Positions 1 through 11,800 of a DNA stretch of 64,000 nucleotides are shown here, in pieces. A program made the translations under genes and the position numbers. The notes beneath the pieces are model-generated. The model saw only the letters and a list, made by a program, of their open reading frames with translations, had not been told where the DNA came from and did not search any database. How positions within the stretch are numbered: the first letter of the stretch is position 1; each line of letters begins with the position of its first letter. The stretch is from Trogon surrucura (lineage: Eukaryota > Chordata > Aves > Trogoniformes > Trogonidae), in contig CM036628.1 of the NCBI GenBank assembly GCA_020746105.1, positions 6,954,001 through 7,018,000 on the forward strand. Reading direction: 5' to 3'.

Positions 1-1679
1 ATCATTATTATCAAAGGGCTTTCATAAAAATGTTCTGTAGGATTAAATCCTTATTAGAGCAGCATTTTTGGTCATGATTATTATTGTTATTACATATTAA
101 TTAGTAGTACCAAGATAGTGCAGCTTTCAGAATTATCTTTACCAAAGTCAGTTAAATACGAAGGTTTAAAATTTCAATAGATTGAGTGGTTTAGGACGTG
201 GTAGCGGGATTATAGTTAATATTATTTATTCAGTTCAGTAGTTGCAAAGAGCTGACGATGTGCTCAGTGCTGTGCGCAGCAGAACTTGCTGCCTGAAATA
301 CAGACTTTAAGAAAGGGAAGAGAAATAGTTGCATTAGAATAGGTCCTTTTCTTCTTGATTTTGAAATCCAGTGCTGTTTACGGCTCTGCCGCTTCCTGTG
401 TCTCTTAAATTTTGTGCTTTGTCATTTATTTAATCTTTCTCTGCCTCAGCATATTGATGCCCATAAAGTATGTTACATTAATTAATCTGTATAAAACATT
501 TTGAATTATAGGTACCATATAAGAATGGATCATTTTGTACTATACCTGAGAAGAAGCTCTGGTTTACGTGCAGTGCTGTGTATTTTTCATAGCTGTGTTG
601 CCTGTTTGGTTAATGTAACTGCGAGGTGACGTGATGGGCAGATTGTGTACAGCACACTTCTCTCTTCTTCTTTTATCTGAAATGATACTATTACTTCTTT
701 CCTTTGATGCAGTAACCTAGTCAAGCTTCAAGAGACATAGAATGAGAAACGACTGACAAATAAAATATTGTTATGGCAGGTGTCATGAGATGGTGCTGTT
801 ACAGAAAGTCTTCCAGGTTCTTTTTTTCCCACCTTGTTATATGAGCAAACATTCAGTCTTGGGAAGACATGCCGTGTTTGTAAATTTTCTTTTGCAAGGT
901 CCTGGGTGGAGAAAGTCAAATAAATAATTTGTTTTGTTGCCTCAGTCTCTGGATGGAGTTCTTGTGGAGACACTCACTCCCCAGTAGACAGACGTTGGTA
1001 CTTGGCTAAAGTTCCTGAACAAAGCCATTGCCCTGCTGTTGCCATCTCTCTCCCAGGTCTAATTTTGCTTGTTGTCTTCCCTCTTTATGTCATGCCTCAA
1101 ATTTAGCATCCCGGGCTTTTAAGAGCAAAGACTCCGCATGAGATACAGAAATCCAGCTTAGGCACAGCCTCTGCCTGCAAAGCAGGAGCAGGAGGGGTGC
1201 TTAAAAATGACAGTCCCAGGAGCCAGCACGCTGGAGGGGAGTTAGTGAGGGAGCAGGGGGGGGGAGATGCCCCAGGGAAGGACAGCCTTTCAGCCTGGCC
1301 CCAGAGGGCATCGTGTCACCTGGGATCCTGAAATTTCTCTTGAAGGTCATACCCAAAAGAAGTTGACCCTTTCCTATGAAAACAGGAAAAGACGATTTCT
1401 TTTTTTCTTGTATTAATTGGGCATCTTCTAGGCAATGAGAAGCTAAATGCCACTCTGCCAAGTCTGGCACATGGAATTAAATTTAGATCTCCTGCGCCTC
1501 AGAAGGGGCTCTGCCCACCAGGCTTTTGAGTGCTGTGGCCTCTTTCAGTCTCTTCCAGTGCCAATGCTCTGATCTGCTTGCCCAGTGAAACACCACCAGT
1601 TAGAAGAACTACTTGATGAGGTGTCCTAACTTTGTCAGCTGCCACATGACTGCTGTAACTGTTGGTTTACAGGATCCTC
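1..1679. other. Non-genic AT-rich DNA, left edge
   Basis: I find no supportable gene here. The first 1.1 kb is AT-rich and interrupted by stops in every frame. A CRE-like TGACGTGA lies at 627-634 and a short G run at about 1258-1266 inside a locally GC-rich patch (1190-1320). The open frames on the minus strand (up to about 89 codons) are at chance length and have no recognisable protein content. Confidence 0.6.
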
Positions 1680-1832
1680 CTCTCAGAACCTTTCTGTCTT
1701 GAGAAGAGACTGACACTCTTAAGAGGTGGAAAAGATCTGGGTTGAGGTCCTGGCCCAAGTGAGGCAGAGCAGGGTTTAAAATGCTGATCACCCAGATCAC
1801 AGGCAGATACCCTAGCTCCTGGAACATGGTTT
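1680..1832 (-). repeat. Degraded tRNA-derived SINE (ancient amniote type)
   Basis: Read on the minus strand, the segment resembles the head of ancient amniote tRNA-derived SINEs: a 'ccagg..ctaggg..ctgcctg.gatctggg' block like a tRNA A-box half, followed by a 'tttaaaccctgctctgcct' block. This fits the widespread turtle/bird pattern in which a '(g)ttagggca-ctgcctgggat' head is followed by a 'ttcaaaTCCCTGCTCTGCC' B-box half. Divergence is high and I cannot give an exact family name. It may be a MIR relative. Confidence 0.45.
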
Positions 1833-4800
1833 TTAGTTCATGTTTGAAAGGTATTTACTGAAGTGGTCCCTGTTGGTTACTAAACAGGAGATCCTGAGGT
1901 CTGCTGTGCTGAGCAACCTGGTCTACATTCTTGTCATTAGTGTGCAGTGGGGGGCTTGATGTATTTTGGACATAATGGCTCTTCCTTTAAAAGCACCAGA
2001 CTCCTCCTGCACTCAGTGGCATCTTGGGGTATGCAAGGAATGCAAGAGCAGGCTGCCGGGAACAGCAGCCAGTCATTTGAGCCGTCTCAACTTTTTGCTT
2101 GGCTGCCCTATTTAAAATGGGTACCAGTGGAGCAATAGGTTGGCATCTGATATTAGAAAAAACCCTCCACACTTAAGTGGTACAGTAGCAAAGTGATTTT
2201 TTGTAAATCTCTGGAATTAATAACTACAGCTATTTGAGAAGAGAAACTGTATCATTCATACTGAAAAATATTCTCTTCCCTCCCACAGGGGAAGCCTGTG
2301 TAGGTGTGGAGCTGTAGTCTGGGAAATTAAAAAATGCAAATTAAAAAATGCAAATGTAAAAGAGAGGCATTGCTTGCTGCAGTGCTCTAAGGGTTTTCTT
2401 GAATAGCAGCAAATTAAAGAAATGCTATGTAATCAAAGTTTATATCAAGCCTATGAAAGAAAAGCACCATTATCTCTAAATATAGTGATACTACTCTCTG
2501 CTCCTGATCTTTTACATTGTGTACGTATTGCCAGTAAATTACAAAGATACTGTATTATAGTTTTCAACAAATCCTTGAAGAAAATGCACATTACCTTTTT
2601 GTATGTCATTTTATTCTGTTGCTTTGAAACATCCTGATTAGGAAGGAAAGGGTAGTTGGGCTACTATTTTTTTTCCAGTTCATTCAAGTTTCTTCACTCC
2701 AATTCCCTTTGCTGCTCAGTACCAGTGAGGGCTTCCCAACAGCAGATGGTCACCACTGACGTTAATACAGTTCAATCACAGGAGCTGCGCTGATTTTATA
2801 AAAGTGTAGATGGTAGATACACTCTGTCTTTCACCTTCCCTTGCAATTTATCCATATATAACCTTATACACCTTCTTTTCTCAGCTTCACAACAACTTCA
2901 TTTGTGGTCAGCATGCAGTGTTTCCCACAAAAGGCCAATATAGGCCATCAAGGGAAAATAAATGTGTATCCATGTGTTATCTGCTCAGTATTTCAAGATA
3001 AGGACAATGCATTAGGAGAAGGAATGTAAGCCACATGGCTACTTAAGGACTTCCCGGCCTAAGGGTACCCTGGGCAAGGTCCAAACAGTTTAACAGCACA
3101 GGGAATGGGCTGAGAAAAAGGAGAATTAGGCAAACGGTACATCCTAGCAACATCCAGGTACCTTGCTGGTCTCCAAGGCAATATGTAACTGGTTTTGAGA
3201 GTGATGAGATCACTGCCAGCTAGAACGAAAAATAAGCCAAGGTGGAAACTCGTACTTATTTGACTGGTAATTACAAGAAGCCTCTCTTCCTCCTGCAGAA
3301 CCCAGGATACGCTGGGCACGGCTGCGAAGAGGCACGGCCATAAACCGTGTAGCTGGGGATTTCACCAAAGGTAAGTTAATGCTATTTAAGTTCTGATTCC
3401 TGCATTTGAAAGAACTTGTATTGCTTTGTGCTGTGATGATTTCACAAGTTTCACTCTTTTTTGTGTGTGGTTTTTTTTTTTGGTATGCAATTCTTGGTCA
3501 TTCCTCTTTGACAGAAAACTGACTGGGGCCAGAGATTTGTACATGGCTATCTCTGGGCTCCTGCAGAGATTACGTGGAAAGTAAAATAGAAATGGAAGTG
3601 TCACAGAGCCTTCTCCCCTCAAATATTGCAGCCACGGCCAGTTGCAGAGCCTGGAGGTTGTGGAAAGTAGAGCAGAGGTGGAAAGAGCAGATTTGTATAA
3701 AAGCAATACAGGCCTTTTACAGAAATACTTGTCACCAGTAAATTCAGATTCTTTTGGCTGAAAATGTGCCTGCAGCCTGAGCTGGACACGGAATGCAGGT
3801 CTGTGGATTTGGCAGATTGAGCAAATGAAGACTTCAGCAGAATCTCTAGGTACTCGAAGAAACTAGGCCAAGCATGCCCAAGTAGATAGCCAATGAATAA
3901 AATATTTTTTTAGACCCTGATTTTAATTAAAATAAAGCGTAACTACCCCATTGTGACACCACTACAGTTTACAATTCTTTCTTCATTTATTTAACCAGTC
4001 AAAGCAGATAAATCAGCAAATAGTGCTTGCAAAGTCTTCTTGATTAAGAGATGAAACTCAGATACCTTTCCCCAAATATGTTAATAAACCTAGAAGTAGC
4101 AAAATTCCCAAAATACCTCTATGGATGAAAAATACTAACGGGATTTGACAGCAGCTCTTAACAATAGTTGTAAATAGCATATATTTTTAATTTAATGCTG
4201 TAATATAGGATATGCTGCTTACTGTTCTTACTCATTAGACAGTGGATATTTGAGTAGAATTCAGGCCTTGATTTGAGATATCCTGCAGTGGAGTAAAGGT
4301 GGAATTTTCAGCAGCTGTTATCACCATGATGTGGTGAGGTGAGCAAAGAGTCCTCCAGGGCATCTTCTTCAGCCGAGTCTTATATTTCAGTGACTTCCCC
4401 TTTCTCTTGCTCTGTCAAAGAGGGAAGAAAAAGCAGAACTGTGTTTGGGGTGCAAAACAGTCACTGTTAGGACTATGAAAGTCCCTTATGATGTGACCTG
4501 AGTGCCGGGGAGGTGACCTTCTCCAATCCCCAATTGATTACTGCAAAGAAGCATCATCATCACTGTTTCTCTGCTCACAGACTATATCTTAACAGACTCA
4601 TGTAATAATCTAGCTCTGTTTCCAGAGTGGCAGTTTATTAGAGAAGTGCATAAGTGCTTCCATGATCACCGTTCCAAATACTTCATGGTGTCACACATGA
4701 AATGCAGACCTACCTGTCCTTTGACATTTTAATACTAAATGGAGGTGGCCACTCAAATTTTACAGCCGTCAGTGCCTCTCGGCAGTGTGCATTTAACAGT

Positions 4801-5055
4801 CTTGAACCTCTTCCAAATTGTCTGGTTTTAGCAGCTTAGAAGATTCCATTACTCTCAGATTCAAATACCGTCATAAAAGCTGTTGTAACACCAGGGGTCC
4901 TCAAAAGGTCTTTGTCCAATTCACCTAACATTATCAAAGTGCTTGTAACTGGACATTTATGTTACATTCCTAACTTCAGTCTATTTTTAATGTAACTGGC
5001 ATTGAGAAAAGGTGGAGAATTTCTCAAGGTCTTAAAAGAATCTAATATATCTTTT
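1833..5055. other. Non-genic DNA with POU octamer pair and AT-rich block
   Basis: No gene is recognised. The notable content is a 14-bp tandem duplication carrying two POU octamers (listed separately). An AT-rich block at about 3890-4260 has few repeats and many homeodomain-type TAATTA/TTTAATTA words, which would suit a conserved non-coding element, although conservation cannot be judged from one genome. At about 4250-4310 there is a faint trace of the ancient 'gcaggat/ggagtaa' repeat class. Confidence 0.5.
2324..2355 (+). promoter_or_regulatory. Tandem pair of POU octamer motifs (ATGCAAAT)
   Basis: A 14-bp unit is repeated exactly at 2324-2337 and 2338-2351. It places two perfect octamers ATGCAAAT at 2334-2341 and 2348-2355 on the same strand, 14 bp apart. 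The octamer is the established binding site of POU-domain factors of the OCT family. The sites and the duplication are directly visible, but regulatory use is inference. Single octamers also occur at 5751, 16877, 23926, 38117 and 56003. Confidence 0.35.
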
Positions 5056-5497
5056 CTATTGGGTCTTCTTTCCACGTTGTCTCTTGCTCCTGACAGCTAG
5101 AGTCAAGTTCTGCTGCCAGTCGTTACTGGTTTTATGGGTGTCAGCATTAGCTGTTCTGCAGCCTTTAAAACTGCTAAAGAAGTTACTGAAGTCATTACCA
5201 CTTCTGTGGGGCAACGCAGGCAAAACAGGTTGAGGTGTCAGGCTCGGCATTTTCAAACCAACTAAATCATACCTTCCTGCCCTGACATCGCTGGAATTAC
5301 CCATCTGTTTCCTGCATTTTAGTGCCTTGTTGATCTGAGGAGTGCCTTGCTCGTGTTTCTTACTAAAAGTGATGTGCTGAAGCACATCAGCAGGCATTGA
5401 AGCGAGCGTGCAGCACCTATTCGGTGAAAGGATTGAAGGGCTTTTGCCTCTAAAGCTATAAATCTCGTAACTTCCAAGCACAGAAATCAATAATATT
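5056..5497 (-). other. Candidate terminal coding exon (weak)
   Basis: A minus-strand frame stays open for about 147 codons and ends at a stop at 5056. A plausible 3' splice site with a pyrimidine stretch (tttgactttccag) sits just upstream, putting the first exon base at 5497 and leaving one base to finish a split codon. The predicted C-terminus is basic (ends RSKRQRGKKTQ), and the segment is serine-, lysine- and asparagine-rich. I recognise no domain. The length is within what chance gives in 64 kb, so this may be spurious. It cannot be spliced directly to the other two candidate exons because the phases differ. Confidence 0.15.
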
Positions 5498-8400
5498 CTG
5501 GAAAGTCAAATTGTTCATAACGGAACTGTGGGTGGTGTCAGTGCAGACAAAAAAAACCCCATATTTACGGAAAATATGGAAAAATTAATGTATTTATTTA
5601 ATATTGGGTGGCATGTAACAGAAATGTAACAAATACCTCTAGCAAGAAACAAACAAGGAAATTTTTGTAAAAGCCTGGTTGGCCAAGGAAAGGGGAAAAC
5701 AGATCTAAAACCAGAAGAAGCAGGGCTGTAAGGAATAATAAAATAATCAAATGCAAATAGTAGCTAGAGCTGGACTACAGTGCGTAACCTTTTCCTTCAA
5801 ATGTGGATTGAAATCTTTCCAAATATCAATTAATCCCTAATCTACCATGCATTTCCTAGTTGCTTCCTGTGCATTATTAATCGACTGGTCACCCTGAGAT
5901 GAAGGTAGGAAGTAAAAGCAATTAAATTCCTCTCCCACCCCTGCAGATACAATTGACCTAGAGGATTCAGCTACAACTAAAAATGAAAAAGCTCCAAAAA
6001 AGAATAAACATGCCCTTCTTGCCTGAGCCAGACTGTGTAGTTTAAAAAGCTGCATGCAAGAGCAACAGCAAGCTCCCTTTGTATAAAACATCAAATTCTA
6101 AGATCCAGGGCTGATCAAGGAAAAGAGCAGGTGCCCACTCTCTGCGGATTTTTCCTGGTGTTGTTCTGTAGCTGAATGAATACTTTGAGCCAGAACTCCA
6201 GACACTGATTCTTTTTTCAGTGTAGAATAGAAAACCCCATCTGTCTCCTGAGAGGTATTGATCCCATTTGAATTCCAAAAAAACCCCAATTTTAACTTCA
6301 TGGTTTTGTGCAGGGTGATGGCCACAGAATTCAGTAAGGCTGCTGACTGTGTAACATGGTCAGCTCTGGCCTGAGAGGGATACGGTCATCCTAGCCTGCA
6401 ATTATCGTACAGATCAGTCAGCGGGGATAACAAGGAGAGCTCCGTGGCTGCTGTTTGCACTCTTAACATGAAAGATTCGTGTTTGTTTCCACAATGTTTT
6501 AACGCCGAGGTGAAAGTCTATCCCTTTTGTCCTGTTCAGCATCACTGGAGACAACGTATTCAGCAAAATCAGGCATCCTCCCAAATCACCCCGATTATCC
6601 TTCTATTTAGGAAAAGTCTCCTAGCTTAACGAAGATTTTGTTACCAAACTTAGGGTGTATGAAAAACTAACTGATAAGGGAAGAAGGAGGAAAACACTGG
6701 CCATGCCTACATAGCCCAGGGAGGAAAGAGGAAGGAGTGGCATGTGGTTTTAGTAATGCAGAGTGTCAGTTCTGAATGTCTGTGAATGAAGTCTGTGGTT
6801 ATACCCATCCCATACATGACGGGAAGTATTTTCCACACCATTTGTTCTCTCACTATTTCTTTCTTGGTCTTTTAGGACCATAAAGCCTTTGGGAGCACAC
6901 CAGCTCAGTTGAGTGGCAGGGAGGAAAGAGGGAAGGCAGAATAAATCACAAAAAAACATGAGCTAGACTTCCTTTTGGGCTTGAGACCTAGTGAGCCATT
7001 TGGGCTTTATTAGGATCAGAAAAGGGTGGCAACAAGAACAAAGAACCAGCAGCACTGCGGAGAACCAGATCATAGGTTTTCTTGAACCAGCATTTTGCTG
7101 GTGACGATAAAGGTTTTGACATCAATATATGGTTCTCTGAATGGGCTCTGGTCTCAGGTGAGTTTGTCATATGCAGTGCCTGCCCTTCTGGGGGATTCTT
7201 CGGGTTGCTTTAGAAAGGAGCACCCAGCGGTTCTGCGCAGGAGCCCAGGGTCTGCCTCGAAAGAAACGACTCAAACATGATCATTGTGGGAGGAGTAAAC
7301 ATAGAAACTTAAAGGTTAGGAAGAGCAAGGATTGAGAGTGGGTGTGGAACTCTGACATGGAGGTCACAGGAGAAAGGAGGAGACTGAAGTCCACAGCAGA
7401 CCCACAGAGGAGGAGAGCTGGGGAGGAGTAAGGCAAAGGAATAAAGTTCCTGGAAAGCAGCCATGCTAGGGCTTTGTTGAGCTACTGCCTTTCCACATTG
7501 TCATGCTTATTTCTTTTCTAACAGCTTATAGCTGCTAGAAAAGACATTCTGAGTAACCGACTTGGGCGTACCTTTACCCTTTTCTCACTGTGTGTGGTTT
7601 TTTTAGAGTAATTTCTGATGCAGAGGGCAAGTTTTTACAAAGAAATTAGTCTCTGCATAAAGACATCCATTACTTGGCCTCATTTCACGGGACTTCATTA
7701 GTTCTTTGGGAGTATCCAGTAGACGTTGCCTTTAAGATATACAGTAAGTGAACCAAATATGACTCTCTCCTTGACATGAAATCCTCAGGAGAGCTCCATG
7801 AACAGAAAGGAGAGCTGACTCATGCTGGAAGGGCGACTTGGGCTCACAGTGGAGCACAGTTTGGTGTGACTGGAATGGGAAACAGGATGTGTTCGTGTTG
7901 CATTGCAGTTAAGAATGGCATTGGAGACAAGGAGTGCAGAAAGCTGGGCTCCCAGCTAAGGCTGAAGTGACCATAAAGCCACAGGCAGGGTGCGAACTGG
8001 TATTGTCATAAAATACTCAAACAAGATTATGTCAAGTAGTAAAAACTATGCTTACATGGCAGCAAGACGAAAGTAAGAAATGAGAAAAGCCACAGAGCAT
8101 GAGCTTTGGTTGATTCTGTGCCTTTTAATGAGACCATTGTGCCTGTTCCTCATAACAATATAAATTAAGTTGAGACCGTCTACTTTGATTTTGAATTTCC
8201 ATATGTTTGTCAAACTGAGTTTCTAAAGTGATTTTTTTGCTCTTTTCCCTTTAAAAGGACAAAAAAAAAAGATGGAGATTGTATTATATTCTAATCACTT
8301 GCCAAAATTCCTTTTTTTAAAAAAATCAAAGCTGTTTAATGTTTAAGAATCCTTTTTATGCATATAAAGTACTAAGTTTTACTCTTCCATGATTTAAAAC

Positions 8401-8829
8401 TGATTTTATTAATATTAGCAAAAATGTCCTCACAGACAGACTGAATTCTTGTGCTGTAACTCAAATCCCAGCTAATTATGGCTCAACTGTAAAGTTATAA
8501 ACCCTCGAAAAACAAGGTTTATAAGAGAAGTATTGACACAGTCTTAACTATAGCCATGTGAATGGAGCCACTGTAATATTGTTTGGAAATAGTGTACTAA
8601 AAGGGAATCTTTTATGAAAAGAGATGCCAGCTGTTCACTCTGGAAACATTTATTTCATTGGCTCATGATAAAACTGGCCGTGGAAGATAGTATTCTCCAA
8701 CACAGCAACTTCTTAATATCATTACGACCTGAACTCACTGAGAAAGACGTGATGCCTAGGAGCTGCAAAAAAGGATTGCCACTGTGTTTTTTGCTTATAC
8801 CGCTTTTCAAGAAATACACCTATTTTCTT
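5498..8829. other. Non-genic DNA
   Basis: I see no supportable gene. An inverted repeat CCATATTT/AAATATGG with a 5-bp spacer lies at 5559-5579, and a POU octamer at 5751-5758. The stretch 8100-8600 is AT-rich and free of recognisable repeats; it holds ATGCATAT and TTAATATTA words and a perfect hairpin (listed separately), so it looks like a possible conserved non-coding element. Open frames on both strands are short and unremarkable. Confidence 0.5.
8495..8524. repeat. Perfect 9-bp inverted repeat
   Basis: TTATAAACC at 8495-8503 is followed after a 12-nt spacer by its exact complement GGTTTATAA at 8516-8524. It lies inside an AT-rich, repeat-poor block. It could form a small hairpin in RNA or be a palindromic protein-binding site. 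No function is assigned. Confidence 0.6.
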
Positions 8830-8892
8830 AGAATAATTCAGGCTGGACAGGCCCTCAGAAGGTCACCTAGTACCTCTTGCTCGGAGAAAAAT
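8830..8892 (-). mobile_element. CR1 LINE 3' tip, minus strand
   Basis: The stretch beginning 'agaataattcaggctgga' and continuing 'cctcagaaggtcacctagta' matches the reverse complement of the avian CR1 3' untranslated end, where family members read 'agaat(c)attcaggttggaagggacctcaggaggtcatctagtcc'. Only about 60 bp is preserved, which fits the strong 5' truncation typical of CR1. Being the reverse complement, the element is on the minus strand. Confidence 0.65.
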
Positions 8893-11800
8893 ACATGATG
8901 CACCATTTTTATTTCATTTTTGTAACAAAGGTTTATTTTTTTAATTTATTTTAGAAAAACGAGGATTAAGAAAGCTTGCCTTTTAAATATTTTTTTGTGC
9001 TTTTGGCAATAGTTGCCAGACAAGAGCTAGTTGCTCTTGTTTAAGGAGGCAGAAGCCTACAAGCATGGCTAGAGCCACCTGCCAACCTCAGCCACGCTAT
9101 ACAGTGCAGGATCACACGTGAAGAGGTACCTTTAAGTACAAGAACTCAAAATCTAAAGACATAAGTAGGAAAAAAATGAGAGAAAGAAAGAGGAGTGTGT
9201 CCTGTTGACTGGCTCACGATGATCTGCCATGCGGAGTCTGGCTTCTGAGTCAAAAAGATTGCTGGGTCTGGGAATGAGATGCAGAATCGCAGAGTGCTGG
9301 CAGGGGAGATGCCACAGCTGAAAATGCTGCTCCAGTGATATTTTTCTATAGAGAACCTAACAGGAAATAGCTCTCTTCCCTCAATAATAAGATCTGGCAT
9401 GAGTCCCTTATACAGCAAATGGTGCTTTTTAATCTCGCAGCATCCCCTCGTCCCACAATTAAAAGGGAGGTATGAAGTGGTATAATTCTGTATGTGCTCA
9501 GGTACACCTGGATGTGAAGTCCTGCCATTATATCCTGTATAGCCTATATTATATTCTATATATCTTGTCCTATTCTAGATCATATTTTCGTGGTGTAATG
9601 CTCTTGGAGGTGTAGGGGAGGAAGGAATTTCTGTTTACCTGACTTATTTTTTTTAACGTGCAGTGCAGCGCCAAGACACAGACCAGTGTGTGTGTTCATT
9701 CCTTACTGCTACATCTTCATGTCCTTGAATAGCGCTGATGAACTTCTTGCAGTGGCCAGTGTCTGCTGCTATTACTGACTACAGTTTCTATCCTCTGCCA
9801 TGCCATTGAACTTCCATCATCGTTGGCTTCATTAGCAATTATTGTTTTGGTGAAAAAAAATCCTATACCACATATTATAGAATGACCTGAGGCCATTATG
9901 GAATGGAGCACTCCCATAAGGATAATCTAGCCACAATATATCAAAGTGCTGAGAAAATATCCTTTGTCTCAGGTCATGTAACCAATGTGGCTGTTAAATG
10001 TTTTAAAAGCAGTTATATAACTGACATTTAAAATGTTTTATTGAAAACCCTTAATGCTACTGTAACTAAAATGACCTTTAGTGGAGTAAAACACATCACA
10101 CCTTAAAATGGGATTTGATTAAAAACATCAAATGTTACAATGTGCTCATGGCTGTACATGCAGCATCCTGTCATACCAACCACAGGAGCAGATGCACTAG
10201 CTTTGGCTTTTTAATGTTATTTTCAGCTTAAACTTATAACCTAGTTGCTTTCCAAGAAATGATTTTTATGAACTTTTAAACATTCCATTAAACATATTTG
10301 ACATATGAGCACTTTATTATTTGTAATTTTTTTTATGAACAGGTGGTCTCTTTTAAGGCAGATGTTCCCAAACAGAGAGCATTTGATCTAGGGAGAGCTG
10401 GCTCATCAGAGGATTCTCACTGGCTTCTCTTCTCTTCCCATGCTATGATTAGATCTGAGAAACAAAAAATACATCCATTAATCTGTAATGTTGCAGAAGA
10501 AACCACAGAATTGCAAGAAAGTAGAGAGGTGGTTTTACATGCAAGCAAGATAGGTGTGGTAGTTTTTTCCTCTTAAGAGATCGCCCTTACTAGAAGCAAT
10601 TTTAAAAGCTCCACTGAGCAAACGTACATGTAAAAGTATATTAAATGTCATGTTACAAATCATACACTGCTGATGGTGTGGAGTTCTGAAACACAAAGCC
10701 ATCTGAATAGTGAGAGTGGAAATGTTTTTGAACTCAGGATTACAAAGCTAGAAGGAGAACAGATACACAAGTGGGGAGAACAAAAAAATTCCCTGAATGA
10801 CAATTGAAATGAGAGATACTTTTTAAAAAATGGAGAAATGCTCTCTCTGAGACTATCTGGCCCACTGAGAAACATAATCCCTTTTTCACTTTCAAGTACT
10901 CTGAAGAGGGGTAGTTGGAAAAAATAATACTCCAACCTATGAGAGCAAAAGATCTTTTTATCTTTTTACTTACTTACCTGTCTATAGCTCTTTCCCCACA
11001 ATCTCATGAGCACTGGTCATTCCAAATGGATTATTATACTCATTATTTTACAGCCAAGAAGTTAAGTCATATTGGAATAAAGCAAGGTGAGAAGATCACT
11101 GAGAAAACCTGCAATAGAACCAGGACCTGAACAGTCCTTGACACATGCTTTCATCACATAAATATTCCCCCTCCCAGCCCAAATTCCACTCCCAGAGCCT
11201 ATGCAATATTTCACCACTATTGAACTGATACGTGCAGGATGAGCAAGACTTCTGTTGTGTAGCAGATTGTCTGGAACTGGACTCCAGGTCCCACAGGATG
11301 CATTTGTTACCAAAGAAGATGGTAATTTGCTCATAACTAAACATGTTAATAAGTTAACTGAACAAGTGCATGGCCAAACCAGACATAAACCTTTGAAAAA
11401 CCTATACAGAAGTATTGGGAAAAAAAATTTATCAGAAGTGTCAAATAAACAATGGACTCCTAAAAAAAATTCATGTTAGAAAAAGGGAATTGATATCTTC
11501 CCCACATCTGTTCATGCTTTCAGAGAGCCAGCCCTACCCCCACAAAGTTACAAGGTACAGCCCCAAGCTTTTAAATACCTTAGTGCAATTCTACTAATTG
11601 AGCATTCAGAGTGTTAATTAAGCAACAACTGTGGCAAATAAGGGAGGGTCCTGCTTAGGAAAGAGGCTGCAGGTCTGCAGTGATGGGAGGGAGCACTAGA
11701 AGAGTTTGGAGCCCCAAAGAGGAAAGATGTGGAGTATGAGGTGAGTGAGAAGCCTTGGCAAAACAAGTATTGTGCTGGAAGTTGTTTGAGAGGGGAAATG

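Noticed and set aside
10343..10510. Plus-strand exon candidate after a strong acceptor (tttttttatgaacag)
   Set aside because: No good donor, no domain and only about 90 codons; similar splice-flanked frames appear on either strand by chance.
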